Shown: positions 54,746 through 63,971 of the stretch, piece after piece
How the letters are laid out: each line of letters opens with the position of its first letter
Numbering within the stretch: position 1 is the first letter of the stretch
Assembly: GCF_002009425.1 (NCBI RefSeq)
Contig: NZ_CP019936.1
Location: 4,575,297 to 4,639,296, forward strand
Source of the DNA: Thiosocius teredinicola
Lineage (GTDB): Bacteria > Pseudomonadota > Gammaproteobacteria > Chromatiales > Chromatiaceae
Reading direction: 5' to 3'
DNA length: 64,000 nt
The notes under the pieces: model-generated
Database searches by the model: none
Told to the model about the DNA's origin: nothing
The model's input: only the letters and a program-made list of their open reading frames with translations
Program-made: the position numbers and the translations under genes

Positions 54746-54760
54746 TGAGAATGATTTGCA
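54746..54760. promoter_or_regulatory. Fur-box-like operator
   Basis: TGAGAAT-G-ATTTGCA against the 7-1-7 Fur consensus TGATAAT-N-ATTATCA: 11 of 14 positions agree. It lies 29 bases before the iron-binding protein start, over the expected promoter. Confidence 0.6.
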
Positions 54761-54871
54761 ATGTTATTCAAATTTGCGAGCTTGTCAAACCCCGGCATGC
54801 ACGGCCGGAGTGGAAAAACGGCGCTAAATTAATGGTTTAGACAAGATACAAACGAGCTGTAGGGCATGCGA

Positions 54872-56086
54872 TCACAGCGGAGGACGACTGAGACTGGGCA
54901 GTTCGAGACCATAACCGAGGGCCACGCGTTCGAATAAGCGGCGCAACGGCGGTATCCGCCCGGCCGCCCCCAGGCCAAGATTGCGCACCGTCGACAACAA
55001 CATCGATTGATTGCTGAACAGGTGCTTGAACGCATCCATCGTCAACTGCGTTGCCGTGTTGTGGCCTTTGCGCGCGCGTTCGTATGTCCGCAAGGTCGCC
55101 AGCGAACCGAGATGGCGATCGTGCTCACGCCCTCGCTGCAGCGCATCGATCAATGCCGCAGCGTCAAGAAACCCAAGATTCACGCCCTGACCCGCCAACG
55201 GGTGGATCACGTGCGCTGCATCGCCGACCAGGGCAAGGCCTTTTTGCACGTAGCACTCGGCATGCTGAATACGTAGGGGGAACGCTGCCCGCTCGCCCAT
55301 CACGCTCATCCGTCCAAGCCGCGACTGCGCAGCTTCGGTCAGCAGCTGATTGAACTCGCTCTCGGGCAGACGACAGAGGCGCTCGGCCTCATCCGGCGTC
55401 GTCGACCAGACGATGGATACGAGATCGTCGCGCATCGGCAGCAACGCAAGTGGGCCATTCGCCATGAAGCGTTGCCACGCGGTAGCCGCGTTACCCGATT
55501 CCGTGTGCACCGTGGCGACAACGGCGTGCTGATCGTAGGGCTCGCCGCGCGTGTCGATACCCGCCAGCGCGCGCACCTGCGAATTGGCACCATCGGCGCC
55601 AGCCACCAATTGCGTCGTCAGGCGATGGCCATCGCTGAGAATCAGCTCGGTTTGGTTGTCATCTGTTTTCAGTACATCGATTGCGCCAGGCGCAATCACG
55701 CGCACACCGGCTTCGTCGAAGGTGCGCCACAAGGCGCGCACGATCACCCGGTTCTCAATGATGTGCCCGAGATCTGGCTCGCCGATATCGGCGGCATCGA
55801 AATGAATCTCTCCGACGCCGGCCCGATCCCACACATGCATGTGCTCGTACGCGGTTGCCCGGTCATCGGTGATGAACGACCACGCACCCAGATGCTGCAG
55901 CAGGTGCTGTGAAGCGCGGGTAATCGCCGACACCCGCAGATCGAAACTCTCGGTGTCCCAACTCATCGCGGGCTTGCGTTTTTCGAGCAGCACTACGGAG
56001 AATCCGCGACGTGCAAGCCCGCAGGCAAGCGCGGCGCCGACCATGCCGCCACCGACAACGCAGACATCACAACGATCTTCAGCCAA
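54872..56086 (-). CDS. ubiI: UbiH/UbiI/VisC-family FAD monooxygenase
   Basis: A 404-residue FAD-dependent hydroxylase of ubiquinone biosynthesis. It starts at TTG (56086) after GAGAGGAAAGG; the longer frame begins inside ubiH. FAD motifs are VCVVGGGMVGAALACGLARRG, VAGADGANSQVRALAG and LVGDAAHVIHPLAGQGVNLG. Order ygfB-pepP-ubiH-ubiI matches E. coli, supporting ring C5 hydroxylation. It overlaps ubiH by 8 bases. Confidence 0.85.
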   Translation of the reverse strand: MAEDRCDVCVVGGGMVGAALACGLARRGFSVVLLEKRKPAMSWDTESFDLRVSAITRASQHLLQHLGAWSFITDDRATAYEHMHVWDRAGVGEIHFDAADIGEPDLGHIIENRVIVRALWRTFDEAGVRVIAPGAIDVLKTDDNQTELILSDGHRLTTQLVAGADGANSQVRALAGIDTRGEPYDQHAVVATVHTESGNAATAWQRFMANGPLALLPMRDDLVSIVWSTTPDEAERLCRLPESEFNQLLTEAAQSRLGRMSVMGERAAFPLRIQHAECYVQKGLALVGDAAHVIHPLAGQGVNLGFLDAAALIDALQRGREHDRHLGSLATLRTYERARKGHNTATQLTMDAFKHLFSNQSMLLSTVRNLGLGAAGRIPPLRRLFERVALGYGLELPSLSRPPL

Positions 56087-57308
56087 GTGCCTTTCCTCTC
56101 GCCAATCGGGGCTGCCGGCCCGCCATACCCATGGCTGCACGAGCCAGCGAATGCTTGGCACCCGGCACAAACTCCATCGCCAGCAAGCCCAGGTTTCGTC
56201 CGACACGCAGCGGCCCTAATGGATTGCTGAACAAGCGCGCCAAGGCATCGGTTGCCAGCGCGACATTGCGTTGTTCGGCCGTCCGCCATTTCACATACGC
56301 CGCCAACGCTTCAGTACTCCCGATGTCGTCACCGCGCGCGAAACCCGTATCGATAACCTCGGCCAGCGCGGCGACGTCGCGGATACCGAGATTGAATCCC
56401 TGTCCGGCGATCGGATGCAGCGTATGCGCCGCATTGCCGATGATGGCCACTCTACCGCGAACGAACTGACGTGCGCGCAGCAGCGATAGAGCATATGACG
56501 CCCGTTTGCCGACGCGTTTGAAGCGACCCAGCCGATGCCCGAATCGGTCCTGAAAACGGCGCAAGAATGCGGTGTCGTCCAGTGCCATGACGTCGTCGAC
56601 CATGTCGTCCCGCACTGTCCAGACCAGCGCACAACGCCCTTCACTCATCGGCAGCAGCGCGACCGGCCCGGTATCGGTGAACCGCTCGTAGGCCACATTG
56701 TTGTGCGCATGCGAAGGCGTAATGTTGGCGACAATCGCAGACTGCCCGTACTGCCAACGCTGTACCGGTATATCCAGCGATTCACGGATCATCGAATCGC
56801 CGCCGTCGGCGGCAACCAGCAGTGAACAGGCGAGGGTAGTCACGACACCGTCGCGCTCGATTTCCACCTCGACCGAGTCACCCTGGTCGACGAAGTTCAG
56901 CACGCGTGCCGGCGCGACGATATCCAGCGAAGCATCACGCTGCAGCTGGTCGAGCAGAACGCGGCCCAGTTCACGGGCCGTCACCACGTAACCGAGCGCC
57001 GGCACGCCTTCATCGGCGGCATGCAGGCGGGTAAAGCCGAAATGCCCACGATCGGAGACATGAATGTCGGTTATTGCCTCGACGCGTGGCTGCAACGACG
57101 GCCAGACATCGATGGCCTCAAAGATGCGTCGCGTGCCGTAGGCCAGCGCGATGGCGCGATCATCGTAACTGGGCTGCGAATCCGCACCCGGCACATGCGC
57201 TTCAACCAGCGCCATCCGCAGCCCGCGCCGCGCGAGCGCCAGGGCGAGGCTGACACCGACCATGCCGCCGCCGACAATGATCAGGTCATAGCGCGCCGAG
57301 TCGCTCAC
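56079..57308 (-). CDS. ubiH: 2-octaprenyl-6-methoxyphenol hydroxylase
   Basis: A 409-residue FAD hydroxylase starting at GTG 57308 in an overlap with the pepP stop. LIIVGGGMVGVSLALALARRG, YDDRAIALAYGTRRIFE, LVAADGGDSMIRESL and IIGNAAHTLHPIAGQGFNLG are the FAD and substrate motifs. It acts at C4 of the ubiquinone ring. Operon position supports the assignment. Confidence 0.9.
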   Translation of the reverse strand: MSDSARYDLIIVGGGMVGVSLALALARRGLRMALVEAHVPGADSQPSYDDRAIALAYGTRRIFEAIDVWPSLQPRVEAITDIHVSDRGHFGFTRLHAADEGVPALGYVVTARELGRVLLDQLQRDASLDIVAPARVLNFVDQGDSVEVEIERDGVVTTLACSLLVAADGGDSMIRESLDIPVQRWQYGQSAIVANITPSHAHNNVAYERFTDTGPVALLPMSEGRCALVWTVRDDMVDDVMALDDTAFLRRFQDRFGHRLGRFKRVGKRASYALSLLRARQFVRGRVAIIGNAAHTLHPIAGQGFNLGIRDVAALAEVIDTGFARGDDIGSTEALAAYVKWRTAEQRNVALATDALARLFSNPLGPLRVGRNLGLLAMEFVPGAKHSLARAAMGMAGRQPRLARGKALG

Positions 57309-58609
57309 GCCATCAACGCCTCGATTTCGTCGACATGCTTGGGGACATCCTTACTTAGAACGTCCGGCTCGCCCTTGGTGACCAGTACGTCGTCTTCAAT
57401 GCGGATGCCGATGCCCTGCCACTTTTTTGCGACCCCCTTGGCGCCGTGCGGGATATACAGCCCCGGTTCCACGGTCAGCACCATGCCGGGTTCCAGCTCG
57501 CGCCAATGGCCGTCCACCTTGTAGTCACCCACGTCGTGCACGTCCATTCCGAGCCAATGGCCGGTACGGTGCATGTAGAAGCGCGTGTACGACTGGGCCT
57601 TAAGGGCCTTGGCCAAGGTGCCGCGCAGCAATCCCAGCTTCAGCAACCCTTTGGTCAGAACGCGCACCGCTGCATCGTGAGGATCGTTCCAGTGATTGCC
57701 GGCACGCACCTTGTCGATTGCCGCCAATTGGGCGTCCAATACCAGCTCGTAGAGTGCGCGTTGTGCGTCGCTGAACTGTCCGTTGACCGGGAAAGTACGG
57801 GTGATATCCGACGCATAACAATCGAGCTCACAACCTGCGTCAATCAGCACCAGGTCGCCGTCGCGTAGCGCCTCGTTGTTCTCGACGTAGTGCAGAACGC
57901 AGGCATTGTTGCCACCGCCCACGATAGACGGATAGGCCAAGCCGTTTGCGCCCTGCATCTGGCACTCATGGTTGAACACCGAAGCGAGCTGGTACTCATG
58001 CATGCCCGGCTCACAGCGACGCATGAGCTCACGATGCGCCTGCGCGGACAATTTCGCAGCGCGTCGCATGACCGACGTTTCGGCGCGACTCTTGTAAAGC
58101 CGCATGTCGTGAAGGAAATGATCCAGCGCGAGGAATTCGATCGGGCCGTGTACTCCGGCGCGCGCGCGGGAACGTACCTGGCTGACCCAGTCTGAGACGC
58201 GCTTGTCGAACGCCGGGTCGCAGCCCATGGCGAAGAAGACGCGCTCGCGCTCTTCGAGCAGCCCCGGCAGGATGTCGTCGAGGTCGGTGATCGGAAACGC
58301 ATCGTCGGCGCCGTAGTCGTCAACCGCGCCCTCCAAACCGGCGCGTCGCCCATCCCACAGCTCTTTCGTCGGATCTTTTTCGCGGCAGAACAGTATGTAT
58401 TCGCCATGCGCCCGACCGGGTACGAGCACCATGACCGCTTCGGGTTCGGCGAACCCGGTCAGGTAGTAGAAGTCACTGTCCGGTCGGAACGGGTGGTGCA
58501 CATCCCGATTGCGGATGGTTTCCGCAGCGGTCGGCAATATCGCCACGCTGCCGGGCCCCATCATGCGCATCAGCTGACGGCGGCGGCGCTTGAACTCATT
58601 CTGGTTCAC
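57305..58609 (-). CDS. pepP: Xaa-Pro aminopeptidase
   Basis: A 434-residue pita-bread metallopeptidase cleaving N-terminal residues before proline. The metal site is intact: LIDAGCELDCYASDITRTFP (two Asp), HRTGHWLGMDVHD (His), LTVEPGLY (Glu) and GIRIEDDVLVT (Glu). It overlaps the upstream ygfB gene by 4 bases and ubiH downstream by 4. Confidence 0.95.
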   Translation of the reverse strand: MNQNEFKRRRRQLMRMMGPGSVAILPTAAETIRNRDVHHPFRPDSDFYYLTGFAEPEAVMVLVPGRAHGEYILFCREKDPTKELWDGRRAGLEGAVDDYGADDAFPITDLDDILPGLLEERERVFFAMGCDPAFDKRVSDWVSQVRSRARAGVHGPIEFLALDHFLHDMRLYKSRAETSVMRRAAKLSAQAHRELMRRCEPGMHEYQLASVFNHECQMQGANGLAYPSIVGGGNNACVLHYVENNEALRDGDLVLIDAGCELDCYASDITRTFPVNGQFSDAQRALYELVLDAQLAAIDKVRAGNHWNDPHDAAVRVLTKGLLKLGLLRGTLAKALKAQSYTRFYMHRTGHWLGMDVHDVGDYKVDGHWRELEPGMVLTVEPGLYIPHGAKGVAKKWQGIGIRIEDDVLVTKGEPDVLSKDVPKHVDEIEALMA

Positions 58610-59166
58610 GCTGACTTGTCTCCCTTGAGTTCGTCACGGATCAACATGACGCCGACGCGCAGATATTCTTCGATCTCGATCAAGGCTGACTGATCTTCGC
58701 TGCTGTTGTCGACATTGTCGGTATCGAGCCGGGTGATCTCGGTGAGATCACGCAACAGTTCCTGGGCCTGTGGCGACAGACGCTGGGTCAGCGATTCGCC
58801 GCCCAGTCCGATACCGTACAGAAAGCCCTGACACCAGCCACGCACGGCCTGCAGGCGCGAAACGCTGACCTCAATGCCTTCAGGCAGGAACAGTGACAGG
58901 TGCATGGAATGCCCCGAGTCACCGACGAACACGGCGGCGAAAACGCGGTCCAGCAGGGTGCGACATTCGGCTGCAAGCACGTCGTTGGGATCGAGATCGG
59001 CATACAACTCTTTTTGCCAGAGCTGCAACGGGTTGGCGACGCCGCCGATATACAGGCCCAGCGCCAGCCCTTGGGTTTCGGCGGGGGCTTGCGGCATGCC
59101 GCAACGCTGCATGGCGGCGGCTACCGCGGTGTATTCGGGTGCGGTTTCTTCGGAGGGAACTACCAT
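58606..59166 (-). CDS. UPF0149/YgfB family protein
   Basis: A 186-residue helical protein of the YgfB type: AAAMQRCGMPQAPAETQGLALGLYIGG, FLPEGIEVSVSRLQAVRGWC and GFLYGIGLGG are family blocks. It heads the ygfB-pepP-ubiH-ubiI operon, in the same order as E. coli. Biochemical role is not established here. Confidence 0.88.
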   Translation of the reverse strand: MVVPSEETAPEYTAVAAAMQRCGMPQAPAETQGLALGLYIGGVANPLQLWQKELYADLDPNDVLAAECRTLLDRVFAAVFVGDSGHSMHLSLFLPEGIEVSVSRLQAVRGWCQGFLYGIGLGGESLTQRLSPQAQELLRDLTEITRLDTDNVDNSSEDQSALIEIEEYLRVGVMLIRDELKGDKSA

Positions 59167-59258
59167 CGGATCAAGTCACAGTTTATCGAGCCGCCAACCA
59201 TCGTATCATGCGCCGCCATTGACCCGGCTGAGCCTGCGAAACTATAGTCCACAAAGCT

Positions 59259-59492
59259 ATGAGCAATAACGATAAACAAGGCATCCAGGAACAGGACCTG
59301 CGCGCACTCGAAGTGCGCGTGGAAGAACTGATTCGCGCCTGTACCCATCTCAAGGATGAGAATAAAACGCTTCGTGCTCGTGAGCAGGAGTTGCTCGTGG
59401 AGCGCGATAAGCTGGCCAACAAGAACGACCAGGCCAAGACACGTGTCGAAGACATGATCAGCCGGCTGAAAAAGCTGGAGGATGAAGCGTGA
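59259..59492 (+). CDS. Small coiled-coil protein (TIGR02449-type)
   Basis: A 77-residue protein that is nearly all coiled coil: LRALEVRVEELIRACTHLKD, NKTLRAREQELLVERDKLAN. It resembles the ZapB-like TIGR02449 family found just before zapA. Its stop overlaps the zapA start by 4 bases, suggesting a related role in division, which is inferred. Confidence 0.8.
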   Translation: MSNNDKQGIQEQDLRALEVRVEELIRACTHLKDENKTLRAREQELLVERDKLANKNDQAKTRVEDMISRLKKLEDEA

Positions 59493-59803
59493 GCAAACCC
59501 GCCGAACCCATTGCGGTCAGCATCCTCGGCAAAGACTATCGCATCGCGTGTGAACCGGGCGACGAAGACGAATTGATCGGCGCGGCACGGTTTCTCGATG
59601 CACGCATGCGCGAGGTACGAGGTTCAGGAAAGGTTATCGGAACCGATCGAATCGCGGTCATGGTCGCGTTGAACCTCGCCCACGAACTCCTGAAGGAAAA
59701 ATCCGAGCAGGATTCTGCTGCCAGTTCTGCCAACAAGCGCATACGTTCGTTGCGCGAGCGCATCGAAATCGCACTCAACGACAGCACACAGCTGGAACTC
59801 TAG
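59489..59803 (+). CDS. zapA: Cell division protein ZapA
   Basis: A 104-residue protein that bundles FtsZ filaments. VSILGKDYRIACEPGDEDELI, AARFLDARMREVRGSGKVIGTDRIAVMVALNLAHELL and a C-terminal coiled coil are typical. It is followed by 6S RNA and ygfA, a conserved order. Confidence 0.93.
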   Translation: MSKPAEPIAVSILGKDYRIACEPGDEDELIGAARFLDARMREVRGSGKVIGTDRIAVMVALNLAHELLKEKSEQDSAASSANKRIRSLRERIEIALNDSTQLEL

Positions 59804-59830
59804 AGCGTTTGCGTTTAGCCTGTAATCAGG

Positions 59831-60016
59831 CATTCCCTGCGGTGCTCGACAGCTGGCCCGATGTTCCCTTGAGCCTATGCTTACGCACCCCGGGACCGAG
59901 CCTCGGACGCCAGTGTGCATGTCCGCCTTGTAGCGGAAAGCCTGAGGCGCCGCTTCGGTCCCACTTGAACCTCACGGTTCAAGGATAACGGCAAGTACCG
60001 GCACAGGTGGGGAATG
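59831..60016 (+). ncRNA. ssrS: 6S RNA
   Basis: About 186 bases between zapA and ygfA. The ends pair (GGCATTCCC with GGGAATGCC), and the interior carries features of the E. coli molecule: GAGCCTATGCTTACGC, GGACCGAGCCTCGGACGC, GAAAGCCTGAGGCGCCG and CACTTGAACCTCACGGTTCA. It binds and inhibits sigma-70 RNA polymerase in stationary phase. Confidence 0.93.
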
Positions 60017-60032
60017 CCGCTTTCTCTGCGCG

Positions 60033-60617
60033 ATGAGCAATCCGAAACCCCTACGTCAAACCTTGAAACGCGCTCGGCGTGAGCTCACAGACGCTGCACG
60101 TGCAAGCGCACAGGCGCGCGTCATCGAACGTATCGCGCGCTATCGCCCGTTTCTCAAAGCTCGCCGCATCGCCTTCTATGTCGGTTCAAACGGGGAAATC
60201 GACCCGATGCCCCTGGCGCAGATCGCAGCCGCGCTGGGCAAACACTGCTTTCTGCCTGTGCTGCACCCTTTCCAGCAAGGTCGGCTGTGGTTTGCGCGAT
60301 GGACACCCGACACAGCGATGATGCCGAATCGATTCGGCATACCTGAACCTGACCCACGCACAACTGTCGTTCTACCCGCGCGTGATCTCGACCTCGTTAT
60401 CGTGCCTCTGCTCGGTTTCGATACGCAGTGCCACCGACTCGGCATGGGTGGCGGATTCTACGATCGCACATTCGCTTTTCGCCGACGTCGTTCACATCTG
60501 CAACGTCCGCACCTCGCTGGCGTTGCATTCGATCTCCAACGAGTCGCTCAGATCGAACAGCAACCCTGGGACGTTAAACTCGACGCAGTTTTCACTGAAC
60601 AACGCGTTTACGCATAG
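60033..60617 (+). CDS. 5-formyltetrahydrofolate cyclo-ligase
   Basis: A 194-residue enzyme of one-carbon metabolism (YgfA/FauA). ARRIAFYVGSNGEIDPMPL, GRLWFARWTPDT, LVIVPLLGFDTQCHRLGMGGGFYDRTF (nucleotide-binding) and the AGVAFDLQRV segment are typical. It follows 6S RNA by 16 bases, as in E. coli, and may be expressed from the ssrS transcript. Confidence 0.9.
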   Translation: MSNPKPLRQTLKRARRELTDAARASAQARVIERIARYRPFLKARRIAFYVGSNGEIDPMPLAQIAAALGKHCFLPVLHPFQQGRLWFARWTPDTAMMPNRFGIPEPDPRTTVVLPARDLDLVIVPLLGFDTQCHRLGMGGGFYDRTFAFRRRRSHLQRPHLAGVAFDLQRVAQIEQQPWDVKLDAVFTEQRVYA

Positions 60618-60937
60618 GCAGTTCGCAGCCATCAGCAGGCGTTGAAAGCTGCGCTTTTAAGCCTTTTGCGCAGTTACGAAGCACGATTTCGAAATTTTTT
60701 TTGCGTTGATTTCTTGGCAACGAAATACAAGCTGCGTAGCGTTCACGTTGAATGCGAAATCGCGTTTCGCCCCGTATACATCGTGTGAACGCAACTTCAG
60801 TTGCAAAAACAAATCACAAATTTTCGCTAAAGCCTTGAAAGCAAACGTCGATAACGCCGTTGACAAACTAGTATTTTCGTTTTCCTTGTTTATACTCAAG
60901 CCATGGTCTATGGCACCTGTTCAACCGGAGGGGGTTT
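60618..60937 (+). other. AT-richer leader region with nested inverted repeats
   Basis: 320 bases before the lysine-rich gene, clearly lower in GC than its surroundings. An outer pair GCGTTCAC/GTGAACGC (60739-60746, 60785-60792) encloses an inner pair GCGAAA/TTTCGC (60754-60759, 60765-60770). CGAAAT and ATTTCG recur. TATACT near 60891 may be a -10. It may be a structured leader or a small RNA. Confidence 0.4.
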
Positions 60938-61351
60938 ATGGCAGTCAAGAAGAAGTCATCGGCAAAGAAGAAAGCGGTAGCTAAGAAAGCTTCCGTTTCC
61001 AGGAAGAAGGTCGCTGCGAAGAAGAAAGCAGCACCAAAGAAGAAGGCAGCTGCTAAGAAGAAAAAAGTAGCCGCCAAGAAGAAGGCAACCTCTAAGAAGA
61101 AAGCCACTTCGAGAAGAAAGGCGACTTCGAAGAAGAAAGCCACTTCAAAGAAGAAGGCAACTTCAAAGAAGAAGGCCGCTTCAAAGAAGAAGGCAACTTC
61201 GAAGAAGAAAGCCGCTTCAAAGAAGAAGGCAACTTCAAAGAAGAAGGCCGCTGCTAAAAAGAAAAAAGCAGCACCTAAAAAGAAAAAGGCTACCGCTAAG
61301 AAAAAAGCGAAAGCCAGGCCACGTAAGGTCACGCCTCGCAAGAAGCGTTGA
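60938..61351 (+). CDS. Lysine-rich histone-H1-like repeat protein
   Basis: A 137-residue protein made almost entirely of Lys, Ala, Ser and Thr. The repeating unit is KKKATS or KKKAAS, with more than ten copies, and the end is KARPRKVTPRKKR. GGAGGGGG precedes the ATG. It resembles bacterial H1-like and AlgP C-terminal repeats that bind DNA non-specifically. DNA-level repeats make its length prone to slippage. A terminator follows. Role in chromosome compaction is inferred. Confidence 0.75.
   Translation: MAVKKKSSAKKKAVAKKASVSRKKVAAKKKAAPKKKAAAKKKKVAAKKKATSKKKATSRRKATSKKKATSKKKATSKKKAASKKKATSKKKAASKKKATSKKKAAAKKKKAAPKKKKATAKKKAKARPRKVTPRKKR
61083..61260 (+). repeat. Tandem 18-bp repeats within the lysine-rich gene
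   Basis: About ten near-identical copies of an 18-base unit of the type AAGAAGAAGGCAACTTCA, each coding KKKATS or KKKAAS. Such arrays can change copy number by replication slippage without shifting the frame. Confidence 0.75.
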
Positions 61352-61367
61352 TCGTTTAACTGCAAAG

Positions 61368-61399
61368 AAAAGCCCGACCTGCAGGTCGGGCTTTTCTCT
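61368..61399. terminator. Bidirectional terminator
   Basis: A perfect palindrome with arms AAAAGCCCGACCTG and its complement, then CTC. It ends the lysine-rich gene and may also serve ilvA from the other side. Confidence 0.85.
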
Positions 61400-61444
61400 A
61401 CCGCTTCCGCACTAAGCTATTGTGCGGACAGGGTTTTTTGTTCT

Positions 61445-62965
61445 TCAGCCGCCCTTGGCGAACAGTCGATAGGCGATGTTCTCGGACTCATCGCTGTACG
61501 CGTATCCACTCTCTTCCATATACGCCCTGAAACTCTTCACCGACCCTGCGTCAAGCTGCAAACCGACCAGAACACGCCCATAGGCGGCACCGTGGTTGCG
61601 GTAGTGGAACAAGCTGATATTCCACCCCCGTGATAGCCCCTTGAGAAAATCCAGCAGCGCACCCGGCCGCTCAGGAAACTCGAAGCGGAAGAGCTTTTCG
61701 TTTGTCGCTTGCGGCGCATGGCCACCGACCATGTATCGGATATGCAGTTTGGCTGTTTCGTTGTCGGTCAGGTCAGCAACCTCGAACCCCTTCTCAGCCA
61801 ACTGATCCTTGAGCTCTATCCGTTCAGCGTTGCCGTTGCGCAACTCTACGCCGCAAAAGACCTGGGCATCCTGATCATCTGAAAAACGGTAATTGAACTC
61901 CGTGATGCTGCGTTTACCCAAGGCTCTGCAGAACGCGAGAAAGCTGCCGGGTTTTTCGGGTATCCGCACCGCGAACAACGCTTCACGCTGTTCACCGACT
62001 TCTGCACGCTCTGCGATATGCCGCAAACGGTCGAAGTTGACGTTGGCACCACTGAGTATGCCCACCAATGTCTGCTCTTTGGCTTTCTCGCGAGCGATGT
62101 ACTTCTTGATACCCGCCACCGCAAGCGCTCCGGCAGGCTCGGCAACACTCCGCGTATCGTCGAAGATATCCTTGATCGCCGCACAGATCTCATCGGTGGT
62201 AACCAAAATCACCTCATCGACAACCTTGCGCGCGACGCGAAATGTTTCCTTGCCGATCTGGCGCACTGCGACACCATCAGCGAACAGCCCTACTCGGGGC
62301 AACACGACACGGCGACCGGCAGCCATGGCTCGCTCCAGCGTCGGGGAATCCTCCGGCTCGACGCCGATGACTTTTATCTCCGGCCGTACGTGCTTGATGT
62401 AAGCAGCAACACCGGCGATCAGGCCACCGCCTCCGACGGGCACAAACACCGCATCGATGGGGTCTGCGTGTTGTCGCAAGATCTCCATACCGATCGTGCC
62501 TTGGCCTGCAATCACATCCGGATCGTCGAAGGGATGAATGAAGGTCAAACCTTTGGCTTCGACCAGCTTCATCGCGTGCGCGAAGGCATCGTCATAAGAA
62601 TCGCCCTGCAGCACGGCCTTGCCACCAAGGCGACGTACGGTTTCGACCTTGATGCCCGGCGTAGTCACCGGCATAACGATGGTAGTTGCAACACCGAGCC
62701 GCTTTCCGGCAAGAGCGACACCTTGTGCATGATTGCCGGCTGAAGCAGCCACGACGCCTGCAGCACGTTGCTCATGCGTCAGCTGATAGATCTTGTTGTA
62801 GGCGCCGCGCAACTTGAAAGAGAAAACCTGCTGCTCGTCTTCGCGCTTGAGCAACACCCTGTTGCTTGTTCGCGATGACAGCCGCGCAGCTGTTTCCAGC
62901 GGCGACTCGACCGCGACATCATAGACGCGAGCCCGCAGGATCTTTTCAACGTAGTTGCGTGACAT
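61445..62965 (-). CDS. ilvA: Threonine ammonia-lyase, biosynthetic
   Basis: A 506-residue PLP enzyme opening isoleucine synthesis. PLP lysine is in VFSFKLRGAYNK; AASAGNHAQGVAL, PVGGGGLIAGVAAYIK and ILSGANVNFDRLRH are family motifs. Two C-terminal ACT-like domains (LFAVRIPEKPGSFLAFCRAL and LFRFEFPERPGALLDFLKGL) allow isoleucine feedback. ATG 62965 is preferred (GAGAGAG upstream) over 62992. Confidence 0.96.
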   Translation of the reverse strand: MSRNYVEKILRARVYDVAVESPLETAARLSSRTSNRVLLKREDEQQVFSFKLRGAYNKIYQLTHEQRAAGVVAASAGNHAQGVALAGKRLGVATTIVMPVTTPGIKVETVRRLGGKAVLQGDSYDDAFAHAMKLVEAKGLTFIHPFDDPDVIAGQGTIGMEILRQHADPIDAVFVPVGGGGLIAGVAAYIKHVRPEIKVIGVEPEDSPTLERAMAAGRRVVLPRVGLFADGVAVRQIGKETFRVARKVVDEVILVTTDEICAAIKDIFDDTRSVAEPAGALAVAGIKKYIAREKAKEQTLVGILSGANVNFDRLRHIAERAEVGEQREALFAVRIPEKPGSFLAFCRALGKRSITEFNYRFSDDQDAQVFCGVELRNGNAERIELKDQLAEKGFEVADLTDNETAKLHIRYMVGGHAPQATNEKLFRFEFPERPGALLDFLKGLSRGWNISLFHYRNHGAAYGRVLVGLQLDAGSVKSFRAYMEESGYAYSDESENIAYRLFAKGG

Positions 62966-63311
62966 ACCAGCTCTCTCAAATTGAATCGACAAATTTCCGC
63001 GTTACGCCGGAACCCGCAATACTCCGGACCGGCCTCTTCGCCATGCGCGCCAACAACCGGCTTGCAACATCGAGCGCTTACCCGGCAGGCGAAAACATCA
63101 ATCGTATCAGCATTGCCTGCAACTCTGCCTGAAGTATGTACCGTCGACTTGGAGAACAGCGCAGGCCGCTGTTGTTCCGACCGCACGATGCGTACGCGCA
63201 CCCGGATTGATGCGCCGGAGTCGGCCGGCTGGCCTGCGTGCAGGCATCGGTGATACCTTCTGCGCCATCAGAAAACTCACGGGCGAAGACCCGACCAAGC
63301 AGAGGGCAGAT
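62966..63311. other. Divergent intergenic region between ilvA and rpiA
   Basis: About 345 bases with no gene of convincing composition. It must hold both promoters, but no clear hexamers or operators were picked out by eye. Confidence 0.4.
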
Positions 63312-63971
63312 ATGAACGCAGACGAAATGAAACGACAGGCGGCGCAAGCTGCGATCGAGTACCTGCCGGAAGGCGGCATCATCGGTGTCGGCACCGGCTC
63401 GACCGTCAACCATTTTATAGACGCCTTCGCAGACGTGAAGGGCCGGTTCGATGGTGCCGTTTCCAGCTCTGAGGCATCCACAGAGCGCATGAAGAAGCTC
63501 GGCATACCCGTACTCGACCTGAACGCTACCGGCGGCTTGGAGGTTTACGTCGACGGCGCAGATGAATCGAATCGCCAGCTACACCTGATCAAGGGGGGTG
63601 GCGGCGCGCTTACGCGAGAAAAGATCGTCGCGGCGGCCAGCAAGAAGTTTGTCTGCATCGCGGACGAGTCAAAGCTTGTCGACGTACTGGGCAAGTTCCC
63701 ATTGCCGGTCGAAGTTATCCCGATGGCACGCAGCTACGTCGCACGCGAACTGGTCAAACTCGGCGGCAGCCCGGTGTGGCGTGAGAACTTCGTCACCGAC
63801 AACGGCAACCTCATACTCGACGTACATGATCTCGAGATCATGGAGCCGGTGAAACTGGAAACCCAGATCAATCAGCTGGCCGGCGTCGTAACCGTCGGGA
63901 TATTTGCTCACCGCCCGGCGGACGTGCTGATTCTCGGAACGCCCGAAGGTCCCAAAGTAGTCAAACCTTGA
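63312..63971 (+). CDS. rpiA: Ribose-5-phosphate isomerase A
   Basis: A 219-residue enzyme interconverting ribose-5-P and ribulose-5-[44 protein letters not shown] (with catalytic Asp and Glu) and [12 protein letters not shown] are diagnostic. ATG 63312 follows GAGGGCAG; the frame to 63207 is extra. It supports the Calvin and pentose phosphate pathways. Confidence 0.96.
   Translation: MNADEMKRQAAQAAIEYLPEGGIIGVGTGSTVNHFIDAFADVKGRFDGAVSSSEASTERMKKLGIPVLDLNATGGLEVYVDGADESNRQLHLIKGGGGALTREKIVAAASKKFVCIADESKLVDVLGKFPLPVEVIPMARSYVARELVKLGGSPVWRENFVTDNGNLILDVHDLEIMEPVKLETQINQLAGVVTVGIFAHRPADVLILGTPEGPKVVKP

Noticed and set aside
61083-61260. Regular 18-base repeats that could suggest a CRISPR or satellite array
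   Set aside because: There are no unique spacers, and the units code in frame for Lys-rich hexapeptides.
60868-61365. 165-codon minus-strand Phe/Ala-rich frame opposite the lysine-rich gene
   Set aside because: Phe is the complement of the Lys codon AAG/AAA (CTT/TTT); it is a mirror of the repeat and lacks a ribosome site.
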